Assembly (NCBI RefSeq): GCF_900290285.1
Contig: NZ_LT985754.1
Location: forward strand, 334,299 to 398,298
Direction: 5' to 3'
Length of the DNA stretch: 64,000 nt
Source: Candidatus Centipeda massiliensis
GTDB taxonomy: Bacteria > Bacillota > Negativicutes > Selenomonadales > Selenomonadaceae
Numbering within the stretch: position 1 is the first letter of the stretch; every line of letters begins with the position of its first letter. The translations under genes and the position numbers were made by a program. Positions 45,883 to 54,676 of the stretch are shown here, in pieces. The notes below the pieces were generated by a model. That model made no database searches. It saw only the letters and a list, made by a program, of their open reading frames with translations, and was not told the DNA's origin.

Positions 45883-46265
45883 GATTCGAAGATGTGATAT
45901 TTATTCTGTGTGTCTGTGCTATCGCCTTTTACGTTGCCACTGTTATTAAATTTAAGGAACAGGGAGCAGGTGTGTTTTTTGGTGTGATTCTTTCACCGGT
46001 AATCCCCTTTTTTATGCTATTGGCACTGTATGTCACTTTCCCCAAATTGTATAGTGAGCTTATAAAGGGACTGCCTATGAAAGAGCAGTTTATATGGACG
46101 GTTCGTCTTATACGGGCGATTTTCTCGAGTATACCGATTCAGCACACCGTGTGTATCGCATTTGTGTGTGATGTGTTGAGAGAGAACAGGCGTGATGCTG
46201 CGACACAGAATAATTCATTATCGGGGCGGCTATATGCTGACATTGAAAGCCTCGTTATGGCGTAA
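45879..46265 (+). CDS. Membrane protein of unknown function (cargo gene 3)
   Basis: 128 residues: two N-terminal membrane helices (VIFILCVCAIAFYVATVI and VFFGVILSPVIPFFMLLALYV), then a soluble tail with IQHTVCIAFVCDVLRENRRD. No family recognised. Ends before a strong terminator, closing the operon. A role in superinfection exclusion or host fitness is only a guess from its place in the mobile element. Confidence 0.7.
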   Translation: MRFEDVIFILCVCAIAFYVATVIKFKEQGAGVFFGVILSPVIPFFMLLALYVTFPKLYSELIKGLPMKEQFIWTVRLIRAIFSSIPIQHTVCIAFVCDVLRENRRDAATQNNSLSGRLYADIESLVMA

Positions 46266-46270
46266 AAATT

Positions 46271-46303
46271 AAAAGCACTTTGCAAATAATGCAAAGTGCT
46301 TTT
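46271..46303. terminator. Terminator between cargo operon and integrase
   Basis: AAAAGCACTTTGC / GCAAAGTGCTTTT hairpin, usable from both sides. Confidence 0.85.
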
Positions 46304-46331
46304 CTTGTGCGCGGATTCTATTGCTCCGAGA

Positions 46332-47437
46332 TCAACGCTCGTACCTTTCCTCAACCTGCACGATTCTCTCCGTCACACCCTCCTGCATCTGCTCCGTGTT
46401 GTGCACATATCTATCCATCGTAAAGGATGCTGACGCGTGCCCGAGGCGCACCTGTATCTTCTTTGCGCTGATCCCCTGCTCCGCAAGGAGCGTCGCGTGG
46501 GTATGGCGGAACGAGTGAAAGCGCAGATCTGCGGGGAGATTCAGCCGTCGCTTGAGATCGGCGAAGAGATGTGTCACCGCCGTCAGCGTGATCGGCTGTG
46601 TCTCGTCGCGCAGGGAGCGGAAAACATAGCTGTCCTTTGTGAGAGGGACGCCCTGCCGTAGGAGGATCGCCGTGAGCTTCTTCCTCCATGCGAGGAGATT
46701 CTGCACAGCAGCAGGGGAAAGCGTGACCGGCGGGCACTGTATGCCGTCTTGGTCGTGCCCTCGTACTCCTCTGCAGCGCGTTTCCGAGCCTTTGAGACGC
46801 GGATCGTCGCTGCCTTTGCGTCAAAGTCCGACCAGCGGAGCGCGACGATCTCACCCCGGCGCAACCCTGTGCCCCACGCGAACTTAAAGAGATGTTCTGC
46901 CTGTGATCCACGGATCGCATCAAGGATCGCGTGATAAATCTCCGGTGTGACAATGCCCGCCGCCGTCGCCTTGTGCTTGGGTTTACGGATGTACTCCATC
47001 GGGTTATTCTCGATCATCCGCTCGAATTTTGCTGCCCGAAAGATCGACTGCAGCAACGTATAGACCGCTTGTCTCGTCCGATCGCCATCGATCTTGGCGA
47101 GGATGTGCTTCAGCAGGGCGGGCTTCACATCGGCGATCTTCATCGTCGGCGAGATTTGCGGTAGAATATGGCGCGTGAGAAAGCCTTGATAGGTGGAGAG
47201 CGTCGAAGCCTCTAGTTTATCCACGTCGCGCTTCATGGCGATGAACTCGTCAGCGAAGCGGTGAAACGTCTCGACTAGCAGGAAATCTGAGATGTTCGCG
47301 TTCATGATGCGTCGCCGTTCTGCCTCGAGTTCCTGCAGCGTGTAGGCGTAGAAATAGCGCCGTACCTTCTCGCCCGTGATCGGGTTCTCAAGGATGACGC
47401 TCGACTGGTAGCGCCCGTCCTTGCGTTTGGTTGGCAT
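46332..47437 (-). pseudogene. Tyrosine recombinase (integrase), frameshifted
   Basis: N-terminal part (MPTKRKDGRYQSSVILENPITGEKVRRYFY..., arm-binding AP2-like, then SAM-like core FADEFIAMKRD...STLSTYQGFLTRHILPQI) and the catalytic part up to GLRRGEIVALRWSDF carry the first catalytic Arg. Near 46735 the frame changes. The remainder (VQNLLAWRKKL...LRFHSFRHTHATLLAEQGIS..VRLGHASASFTMDRYVH) lies in another frame and holds HxxR, the second His and the nucleophile Tyr. A single frameshift thus separates the catalytic residues and should inactivate it. A sequencing error is an alternative explanation. It points toward tRNA-Ser, whose 3' end is the likely attachment site. Confidence 0.85.
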
Positions 47438-47589
47438 AATAAAACACATCCGAAGATTCGTTGTGGAATAATCCCCGAAGGTGTGATATACTTTCGCTTG
47501 AGAGTGCGGGCATATCTCCTCGGGGATTGCTTGTATCGCCGCTCATCGTGTTGGCGCACGGTGGGCGGTTTTTATTTTGTGCTGAAATG

Positions 47590-47823
47590 TTATGCTGCGG
47601 GCTTGCTCTTGTAGTTGACGACGGACATTTCCGTTGGGACCTTCCGCAGGGAGTTTACGATTTGCTCGAGCATATGAGCAACCTCGTCGCTGTATGTCGT
47701 GTCTCCGCATTGGGAGCAGACAAACGACGGAACATCTTTGATAATGATGATGTGCTCGCCGATCTCGACCATAAACGTCGTTTTTTTCTCCTCAAGCGAT
47801 CCTTTGCACATGAAGCAGCTCAT
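47590..47823 (-). CDS. YgiT-type zinc-finger protein, probable antitoxin
   Basis: 77 residues from ATG 47823 (GAAAGGAGAAATC upstream). Two CxxC pairs (MSCFMCKG and SFVCSQCGDTTYSDEVAHMLEQIV) make the MqsA/YgiT zinc-binding domain. The short C-terminus lacks an obvious full HTH. Overlaps the upstream DUF4258 gene by 4 bp (ATGA), the usual order toxin-antitoxin. Confidence 0.82.
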   Translation of the reverse strand: MSCFMCKGSLEEKKTTFMVEIGEHIIIIKDVPSFVCSQCGDTTYSDEVAHMLEQIVNSLRKVPTEMSVVNYKSKPAA

Positions 47824-48173
47824 TGTGATTTCTCCTTTCGTGTCTTTCCGTCGGATTCCCAACGCTCGGGATCCGGATAATATGCGGTGATGAGATGAAG
47901 GTAATCTGAACCGATGCCACAAACGATGTGGAGCTGTTCGTTCGCCGCGGTTCGGCCAAGTATCAAATAGCTTGGGTGTGGATAGTCCTCCGGATAGTGC
48001 TCGACGATTTCGCCCGATTCAAGTGCGTGCGTCACATCGTCGATGGCTATGCCACGCTGAAAGAGCCGCAGAAGAATGTGATTCGTCCATTGGAGCCTAT
48101 GCGCAGCGCATCGCTCTTGAATCGTTTTCAGTATGGCAGCATCTTTCGCGCTGTCAAAGTCCAATATCTCCAT
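47820..48173 (-). CDS. DUF4258 protein, probable toxin
   Basis: 117 residues. LQWTNHILLRLFQRGIAIDDVTHALESGEIVEHYPEDYPHPSYLILGRTAANEQLHIVCGIGSDYLHLITAYYPDPERWE is a clear DUF4258 domain, an RelE/MqsR-like fold often paired with YgiT-type antitoxins. No site-specific residue assignment is attempted. Part of the tRNA-Ser element. Confidence 0.85.
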   Translation of the reverse strand: MEILDFDSAKDAAILKTIQERCAAHRLQWTNHILLRLFQRGIAIDDVTHALESGEIVEHYPEDYPHPSYLILGRTAANEQLHIVCGIGSDYLHLITAYYPDPERWESDGKTRKEKSQ

Positions 48174-48544
48174 ATAGCCCCCTTCCTGCTTGATTAGTCC
48201 AGCCCTAGTTTTCGCTCCAAAAGCGTTCTCAGATTTCTTGCGGGATGCGCATTGAGAACGTAAAGTACCTGAAAGGTAGAAGTGTTGTTATAAATTTCCT
48301 CGGCAATTATACGCGCTACGGTACCTACATCCGCAGCACAAGGATTTTCTTCCTCAAACTTGCGTAGTGCCTTATTGAGGTGCTTGACAAAGTCGGGATT
48401 GAATATAATAGCGAGTGCTGCGTTTGTATTTTTGTATGAAGGTGCATCCACCTCTTTGTTCAAATACTGATGTTGTATAAATAAAGTTGACAACTTCTTC
48501 GCAAGGATTTTAGATAAGGTCAAAGAGGAGAAGGAGAGGTCAAA

Positions 48545-48883
48545 ATGGCAGCAAACAGGCAATACGATGACGAATTTAAGGTGCAGGCAATCAAGCTGGC
48601 GCAGGAAATCGGTCAAGCGAAAGCCGCCAAAGAGCTAGGAATTTCCAAGAATACGATGTATACATGGACACGCGCACAACGTCTTGGATATTTGGATCTT
48701 GGGTGTGGCACGCAAACACCGCAGAGTGCCCTGAGCTTGCACGAGGAGCTCGTGCAGCTTCGCGCCCAGCTCAAGGCGCAGGATAAGGAAATTCGACGTT
48801 TGAAGAAAGAGAATGACTTTCTGGAAGAAGCAAGCGCTTTTTTCGCCGCGAGCCGTCTGAAGTCAACAAAAACGAACGTATGA
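48545..48883 (+). CDS. IS3-family transposase orfA
   Basis: 112 residues; helix-turn-helix (FKVQAIKLAQEIGQAKAAKELGISKNTMYTWT) and leucine-zipper-like coiled coil (LSLHEELVQLRAQLKAQDKEIRRLKKENDFLEEASAFFA). Its stop overlaps the orfB start as ATGA. Confidence 0.93.
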   Translation: MAANRQYDDEFKVQAIKLAQEIGQAKAAKELGISKNTMYTWTRAQRLGYLDLGCGTQTPQSALSLHEELVQLRAQLKAQDKEIRRLKKENDFLEEASAFFAASRLKSTKTNV

Positions 48884-49788
48884 AGTTTATTGCGTTCAAG
48901 ACAGCAGACGGCACACACAAAGGGAATATCAGTTTTTATTGCAGACTGCTCCATGTCACAAGACAGGGATTTTATCAGTATCTGGTAAGCAAAGACCGCC
49001 CATGGAAATATCAGGAGCTTGCCGATGCCATGATGCAGATCCATGCAGAGGATGAATGCAACGATACCTACGGAAGAATCCGCATGTATCAGGCACTCAA
49101 GATCAAGCAGCCAGAAGGCATCCATGTTCCGAGTGAACGCACCGTTTACCGCATTATGGAAGAGATCGGCTTGAGTCATCGTCCCAATCATAAGCCGAAC
49201 GGTATCACAAAAGTAGATCGGCAGGCACAGATGTCGGAGGATCTCCTGCACCGTGATTTTCATGCCGACACACCGCTTTCCAAGTGTGTCACTGACCTGA
49301 CAGAGATTCCAGCGTGTGACGGAAAACTCTATATTTCAGCACTCTTTGACTGCTATGACGCCGGCGTGCTCGGACTTTCTGTGGATACGAATATGAGGGC
49401 TTCTCTGTGTGTGCAGATGCTTGATAACGCCATGATTTCCTACCCGATGCTCAGGGGAGCAATCCTGCACTCGGATCGCGGCAGCCAGTACACGAGTCAG
49501 CTGTATCGGGAGGCAATCCAACACTATGGAATCCGTCAAAGTATGAACAGTGCCGGTGGACGCTGTCATGATAACGCGCGTTGTGAGAGCATGTGGGCAC
49601 GCATGAAATCGGAGCTTCTCTATGGACGCTATGACACAAAGAAAATGACAACGGAAGAGTTGAAGGTTCTGGTTTGGCGATACTTCATGAGCTATTGGAA
49701 CAACCGCCGAATTTGTTCAACAAACGGTGGGCTTCCTCCGATGGTGAAGCGTCGACAGTTCTATGACTCCATTGCCGCGACTGCTTAA
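48880..49788 (+). CDS. IS3-family transposase orfB (DDE)
   Basis: 302 residues, rve integrase core with catalytic Asp in CVTDLTEI, Asp in ILHSDRGSQYTS and Glu in DNARCESMWARMKSE, spaced as in IS3. It begins at an ATGA overlap with orfA rather than an obvious frameshift window, so coupled translation may make it. Intact. Confidence 0.94.
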   Translation: MKFIAFKTADGTHKGNISFYCRLLHVTRQGFYQYLVSKDRPWKYQELADAMMQIHAEDECNDTYGRIRMYQALKIKQPEGIHVPSERTVYRIMEEIGLSHRPNHKPNGITKVDRQAQMSEDLLHRDFHADTPLSKCVTDLTEIPACDGKLYISALFDCYDAGVLGLSVDTNMRASLCVQMLDNAMISYPMLRGAILHSDRGSQYTSQLYREAIQHYGIRQSMNSAGGRCHDNARCESMWARMKSELLYGRYDTKKMTTEELKVLVWRYFMSYWNNRRICSTNGGLPPMVKRRQFYDSIAATA

Positions 49789-49943
49789 GCATTCGTTTCC
49801 TTGTGAGAAATTTGTCAACTGTTCTTGACAATATCATACTCTGCCAGAGCAATCAGAACTTGATACGCATTCCCTTCAGCCCTGAGATTAGAATCTAGTG
49901 CTTTTGTTAAAAGATTCGCGACAGGCTTCGGCAGGTTCTCTAA

Positions 49944-50105
49944 GGAATCGCTGATAAAATGAAGTCCGTCAAATTGGCGTAGATTTTTTCGTCCGAACAA
50001 GGAGACAAACCGGACGCATAGCAGGGGCTATGTGGAGGATTTGTCGACACAGTGCGGGCAAAAAAGATGCGTCAAGATGGCATGGCTGAATTTATCAGTG
50101 CTTCC
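49944..50105 (-). mobile_element. MITE-like element (162 bp, TSD CTAA)
   Basis: GGAATCGCTGATAAAATG ... TTTATCAGTGCTTCC with CTAA at 49940-49943 and 50106-50109. Splits the repressor gene and supplies its premature TGA. Confidence 0.93.
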
Positions 50106-50718
50106 CTAAATTGACTGCAAAAGCGTTCGTAACGGGATCTTCAGTAGGCGCTGAGGCCGATGCTATAGTTTTCGGTGGTGCTGTCGATACCTCGCTCTCA
50201 AAGAACAACTTCACGACATCGGTGCCAAAGTATGCGGCGATACGCTCCGCCTCCTCGGGGGTAGTCCATACAGTTTCGCCCTGCATGAGCTTGCCGACAC
50301 GGGGAAAATCCAGACCTGTCTTTTGCATGAAGCCGTTGACATCACCAGAATCCATCAATAGCTTGCTGACGTTTTTCGAGAATGTCACATCCAGCCGATC
50401 AAGGCGAACGAGGATCTCGTCCTGCACGGCTTTCGGATGGCGAAGATACGCCTGTGTCAGATCGTGCATGGGGGAGTCCCCATCAAACGTCATGGTGGTT
50501 GTCACCTTTGGCGGTGGAGCTGCCCAGCCCATAAGCACGGCGGGGGTAGTATCTAATGCAGCTGCGAGTTTTTCTATATTATCTGAAGGGATGTTGCTTA
50601 TTACCCCGGATTCATAGCGTTGGATAGTTTGACGACTTACGCCAACTTTTGCAGCTACTTCGTCAAGAGTAAATCCTTTAGCTGTACGAGCAGCTTTGAG
50701 CCTGTCGTTTAATGCCAT

Positions 50719-50909
50719 TCAGAGCACCGCCCTTCTAAAAGTATTTCTTCGTAGCACCATTATAACAGAAATTACCTAATATGCAACAAAAAATCACATC
50801 TAACAGAAAAACTTATTGACTTGTTACGCAATGGGTGCTATCATAATTCCGTGAGACGCAACAAAAGGACTTGAAGTTTATGATGAATTGGTAGGGGGTG
50901 GTATTGGGC
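50719..50909. promoter_or_regulatory. Divergent repressor/cro control region
   Basis: Plus-strand promoter TTGACT (50815-50820), 17 bp, TATCAT. The motif GCAACAAAA occurs on both sides of it (near 50785 and 50854), with TTGTTACGCAA between: candidate operator sites for the repressor or Cro. Confidence 0.5.
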
Positions 50910-51128
50910 ATGGTAAACACAAATGCGCTTAGAGGGCTCATAGCAGAGAAAGGTTTAAGTCAATCTGAAGTGGCTAAACACTTGGGTATAACGCCTAAAA
51001 CCTTCTATGCGAAGATGAACAGAAGAGTTTTTGATTCTGATGAAATCGAGGTCATGATCAATCTGCTTGAGATTCCTTCGGAAAATTTTGTAAGGGTTTT
51101 TTTGCCTCGAATGTCTCTTGATAAGTAA
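50910..51128 (+). CDS. Cro-like phage regulator
   Basis: 72 residues from ATG 50910: an HTH (LRGLIAEKGLSQSEVAKHLGITPKTFYAKMNRRVFDSDEIEVMINLLEI) typical of phage DUF739/Cro-like proteins. Divergent from the broken repressor. Intact, so the lytic-side regulator is present without its opponent. Confidence 0.8.
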   Translation: MVNTNALRGLIAEKGLSQSEVAKHLGITPKTFYAKMNRRVFDSDEIEVMINLLEIPSENFVRVFLPRMSLDK

Positions 51129-51148
51129 CAAAAGGAGGAAATCAAACA

Positions 51149-51211
51149 TTGAGCAACAAACTTCAGATTTTCGAGAGCACCGACTTCGGCAGTAGCCGAA
51201 AGGCATTTTAG
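51149..51211 (+). pseudogene. 5' remnant of BRO/antirepressor gene
   Basis: TTG 51149 after AAAGGAGGAAATC begins MSNKLQIFESTDFGS, the classic start of a phage BRO-N antirepressor, but reaches a stop after 20 codons. The remaining gene is lost, probably with the IS30 insertion just downstream. Confidence 0.6.
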
Positions 51212-51252
51212 GAGAGACAAACTGAAAGGAGTAAATGGTTCGTTGTAAAATG

Positions 51253-52439
51253 AAGTTGAACAGCTAAACAAAAACAAAATCCATAGTGACATCCCGTGCT
51301 ATAATGGTTCCGCTACAAAACATCAGCAAAGGAGCAATCACTATGGATTACGCCTATTCTACCACAATGGAAGCTGTTCGTAAATCGGGAAAGCACTTTA
51401 CCCTTGACGAAAGGGGGCAAATACAGGCACTTCACCGCGAAGGATTCTCCCTTCGCGCCATAGCCGCACGGGTTGGATGCTCGCACACGGCGATCCACTA
51501 TGAGCTTAAGCGGGGGACACCCGAACGCCAAGCTGCTCGCGGGCGGTCTCCACAATATACGGCAAGGCGTGGGCAACGGGCTTACCTCGAACATCGAAAG
51601 AACTCCAAACGACCGTATAAGGTTGACAGCGCAGGCTGTGCGCCATTCCTGCGTTGGATGACCGAAAGAATCCGTAAGAACAAGCGGTCGATCGACATGT
51701 GCGTCGGGGATGCCAGGGCGAACAAACGGTTCGACGAGGATGGTATCCCATGCACCAAGACGCTTTACAATATGCTGTGGGCGGGTAGGATTCCGCTGAC
51801 GCTGTTCGATGTCCCGCAAGCGCTCGGACGAAAGTGCAAGCGCAAGCGAAACCGCAAGAACAAGCGCCTGAAAGGGCGCAGCATAGAGGATCGTCCTGCC
51901 ATTGTGGACGAAGGCACGGAAATCGGACACTGGGAAGCCGACACCGTTGTCGGATCGCGAAAAGGGCGCGGCGCAGCCGTATTTACCGCTGTGGAAAAGG
52001 TGACGCACGACTACATTGCAATCCGCATCTCGGGTCGCACGTGCGCCGGCATTGAAGAAGCCATCGCCCATTTGAAATCGGAATATGGAGAGGACCGTTT
52101 CAGCCAAGTGTTCAAGACGATTACCGTTGACAACGGGACAGAGTTCGAGACGTTCACGCAGCTTGAGAGCCTCGGCACGAAGGTGTACTTCGCTCACCCC
52201 TACAGCCCATGGGAACGCCCGCAGAACGAGCGTCACAACGGCATCCTCCGCCAATATATCCCCAAAGGAACGGGCATCGACGGATACAGTGACGAGGACA
52301 TCCTAAACATAGCGGATGAGATAAACAGCCGCCCTCGTCGAGTGCTCGACTATCAAACACCAGCAGAACTGTTTAACACCTTCTTGGATGAAGTATACGC
52401 TATTGAAAATGTTTCTTAATTAAATCACTGTTCAACTTG
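51253..52439 (+). mobile_element. IS30-family insertion sequence
   Basis: AAGTTGAACAG (51253-51263) and CTGTTCAACTT (52429-52439) are terminal inverted repeats around one transposase gene. No clear target duplication seen. Confidence 0.85.
51343..52419 (+). CDS. IS30-family transposase
   Basis: 358 residues from ATG 51343 (AAAGGAGCAATC upstream). N-terminal HTH (FTLDERGQIQALHREGFSLRAIAARVGCSHTAIHYELKRG), basic middle, and DDE core: Asp in IGHWEADTVVG, Asp in ITVDNGTEF, Glu in PQNERHNGILRQYIPKG. Full length and apparently intact. Confidence 0.94.
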   Translation: MDYAYSTTMEAVRKSGKHFTLDERGQIQALHREGFSLRAIAARVGCSHTAIHYELKRGTPERQAARGRSPQYTARRGQRAYLEHRKNSKRPYKVDSAGCAPFLRWMTERIRKNKRSIDMCVGDARANKRFDEDGIPCTKTLYNMLWAGRIPLTLFDVPQALGRKCKRKRNRKNKRLKGRSIEDRPAIVDEGTEIGHWEADTVVGSRKGRGAAVFTAVEKVTHDYIAIRISGRTCAGIEEAIAHLKSEYGEDRFSQVFKTITVDNGTEFETFTQLESLGTKVYFAHPYSPWERPQNERHNGILRQYIPKGTGIDGYSDEDILNIADEINSRPRRVLDYQTPAELFNTFLDEVYAIENVS

Positions 52440-52479
52440 CTCTTGCAATTCACGTATAATTGCTGATTTAACAGAATCT

Positions 52480-52683
52480 ATGAGATTGGCTGCAGAAAAT
52501 GCAAGTTTGATCCATACTGCGGATAGAGAAGGTTATTTCGGCTACAATACATCCCGAAATGCATATATAGAGGTGATTTCGTACGACAAGCTTATCAAGG
52601 ATGCTAAGCAACGTAATAATATCTTATTTGATAAGTTGTTTAGACCCAATGTACGAGAAACTCTGAATGGGAGACTTCTATAA
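52480..52683 (+). pseudogene. Fragment of an unidentified gene
   Basis: 67 codons: MRLAAENASLIHTADREGYFGYNTSRNAYIEVISYDKLIKDAKQRNNILFDKLF... The first ATG is not preceded by a ribosome site, and upstream codons also look coding-like. It is therefore probably the C-terminal end of a larger gene cut by the IS30 element. The YIEVISYDKLIKDAK.RN ending resembles the tails of some ATPase- or nuclease-type defence proteins, but I cannot assign it. Confidence 0.45.
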
Positions 52684-52791
52684 GGAGATGAAATGTTGAT
52701 AACTCAATCATCTTCCCAACGGTATTTTTAACCGGGTTTTTGTTCCTTTTTACTTCCTTTTTTTCATCGGAAAACCTGTTATACTGTTATT

Positions 52792-52878
52792 GTGAGTGAC
52801 CTGGAGATGAGTCAGGTCGCCACTACCTCCTTCATCCATTCCCTCTCATAAAGCCGTCTCACATGAGGCGGCTTTTTT
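52792..52878 (+). ncRNA. Candidate small RNA
   Basis: The 384-bp gap 52684-53067 has no gene. A TATACT -10 (52780-52785) is followed by a ~87-nt stretch with a hairpin GACCTG/CAGGTC (52798-52818), a pyrimidine-rich linker and the terminator AAAGCCG/CGGCTTTTTT (52850-52878). The -35 is poor. Antisense or type I antitoxin RNA is one possibility. Confidence 0.4.
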
Positions 52879-53067
52879 GTTGGGGGAGACGTAAGTTTTG
52901 GCGATTTTTTATAGGTCGTCGACGGGAGACATAAATTTTATAGGGGATAGAGCGCGGTACTGAGGGAAACGCTCGGAGGGCGCTGTTGCGGCAGTGTCTT
53001 TTTTGTTGCAGAGGAGGCGGATGTGTGGACGATATGAAAAAACCCGCCGTGTGGCGGGTAGTACGTC

Positions 53068-53487
53068 TTATGCAAGAGCTGTTTTTTTCTCGTAAAGAGC
53101 GGTAAGCGCGTCCTGTAGGACTTTGGAAATGTTGAGTTGCTCGGCTTCGGCGAAGGTGTTGAGCCATGCGGGGATCGTGAGATTCTTACGAACGGATTTG
53201 CTGCCGTACTTTGCGGCGTATGCGTCCATGTCGAGAGAAAGCAGGGAAACAAAGCCCTCGCCGATTTCGGGGTCAGGGTGAATGTCTTTGATGTCGCTTG
53301 CGGGCGGAACTTCGTTGCCGTTCTCAAGTTCACCGAGGATCCACCCCGAGGCGGCATCTTCGCCCATGGCAATCGCATTTGTAAGGCTATCCCCTTCGCT
53401 GATACAGCCGGGCAAATCGGGGACAACGACGGTAAAGCCGGGGTTCACTTCACAAGGATAAAATACGGCGGGATATACGAGGTTCAT
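53068..53487 (-). CDS. HicB-family antitoxin-like protein
   Basis: 139 residues from ATG 53487 (GAAAGGAGGC upstream): YPAVFYPCEVNPGFTVVVPDLPGCISEGDSLTNAIAMGEDAASGWILGEL is the HicB fold, and VRKNLTIPAWLNTFAEAEQLNISKVLQDAL the DNA-binding tail. As with the copy at 17391, no HicA gene is adjacent. Confidence 0.85.
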   Translation of the reverse strand: MNLVYPAVFYPCEVNPGFTVVVPDLPGCISEGDSLTNAIAMGEDAASGWILGELENGNEVPPASDIKDIHPDPEIGEGFVSLLSLDMDAYAAKYGSKSVRKNLTIPAWLNTFAEAEQLNISKVLQDALTALYEKKTALA

Positions 53488-53602
53488 ATAAAAGCCTCCT
53501 TTCGGAGACGGGCTTTATTTTAAGCCCGTCATCCGCAAGACAGATTTGACAGTTTGATATTGTCAAGAACAGTTGACAAATTTCTCACAAGGAAACGAAT
53601 GC

Positions 53603-54676
53603 TTAAGCAGTCGCGGCAATGGAGTCATAGAACTGTCGCCGCTTCACCATCGGAGGAAGTCCGCCGTTTGCGGAACAGATCCGGCGGTTGTTCCAATATC
53701 TCATGAAGTAACGCCAAATCAGAACCTTCAACTCTTGTGTTGTCATCTTCTTTGTGTCATAGCGTCCATAGAGAAGCTCCGATTTCATGCGTGCCCACAT
53801 GCTCTCACAACGCGCGTTATCATGACAGCGTCCACCGGCACTGTTCATACTTTGACGGATTCCATAGTGTTGGATTGCCTCCCGATACAGCTGACTCGTG
53901 TACTGGCTGCCGCGATCCGAGTGCAGGATTGCTCCCCTGAGCATCGGGTAGGAAATCATGGCGTTATCAAGCATCTGCACACACAGAGAAGCCCTCATAT
54001 TCGTATCCACAGAAAGTCCGAGCACGCCGGCGTCATAGCAGTCAAAGAGTGCTGAAATATAGAGTTTTCCGTCACACGCAGGAATCTCTGTCAGGTCAGT
54101 GACACACTTGGAAAGCGGTGTGTCGGCATGAAAATCACGGTGCAGGAGATCCTCCGACATCTGTGCCTGCCGATCTGTTTTTGTCTTACCGTTCGGCTTA
54201 TGATTGGGACGATGACTTAAGGAAGCACTGATAAATTCAGCACTGTCATCTTAGCACATCTTTTCCGCCCTCTCTGTGTCGACAAATCCTCCACATAGCC
54301 TTTGCTATGTGTCCGGTTTGTCTCCTTGACAGGACGAAAAATCTGTACCAATCTGACAGACTTCATTTTATCAGCGATTCCTTAAGCCGATCTCTTCCAT
54401 AATGCGGTAAACGGTGCGTTCACTCGGAACATGGATGCCTTCTGGCTGCTTGATCTTGAGTGCCTGATACATGCGGATTCTTCCGTAGGTATCGTTGCAT
54501 TCATCCTCTGCATGGATCTGCATCATGGCATCGGCAAGTTCCTGATATTTCCATGGGCGGTCTTTGCTTACCAGATACTGATAAAATCCCTGTCTTGTGA
54601 CATGGAGCAGTTTGCAATAAAAACTGATATTTCCTTTGTGTGCGCCGTCTGCTGTCTTGAATGCAATAAACTTCAT
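53603..54676 (-). pseudogene. IS3-family orfB split by MITE
   Basis: Reads normally from ATG 54676 to MEEIGL, is broken at 54381, and resumes after 54221 as SHRPNHKPNG to the stop at 53603. The catalytic DDE part lies wholly after the break, so no active transposase is made. Few substitutions separate it from the intact copy. Confidence 0.92.
54221..54381 (+). mobile_element. MITE-like element inside IS3 copy (161 bp, TSD TTAA)
   Basis: GGAAGCACTGATAAATTCAG ... TTTTATCAGCGATTCC, with TTAA at 54217-54220 and 54382-54385. The intact IS copy has TCAA at this site, which defines the insertion point. Confidence 0.94.

Larger units (their letters stand above)
48468..49836 (+). mobile_element. IS3-family insertion sequence, intact copy (1369 bp, TSD TAC)
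   Basis: Ends TGATGTTGTATAAATAAAG and (reversed) TGATATTGTCAAGAACAG are imperfect inverted repeats sharing TGAT(G/A)TTGT and AGTTGACAA. TAC flanks both sides (48465-48467, 49837-49839). Carries orfA and orfB. Confidence 0.93.
48194..50718 (-). pseudogene. Phage-type XRE repressor split by a MITE and an IS3-family element
   Basis: Three pieces join without frame loss. 50718-50106: HTH (LKAARTAKGFTLDEVAAKVGVSRQTIQRYESGVISNIPSDNIEKLAAAL) and a linker to TNAFAVNL. 49943-49837: ENLPKPVANLLTKALDSNLRAEGNAYQVLIALAEY. 48467-48194: LNKEVDAPSYKNTNAALAIIFNPDFVKHLNKALRKF...LRTLLERKLGLD. Removal of the MITE plus one CTAA and of the IS plus one TAC gives about 324 codons. The current N-terminal frame ends at a TGA inside the MITE. 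The gene is divergent from a Cro-like gene, as in temperate phages. Confidence 0.88.

Noticed and set aside
49815-50000. Independent 61-codon gene
   Set aside because: Its first residues are coded by the MITE; the rest is the middle piece of the broken repressor.
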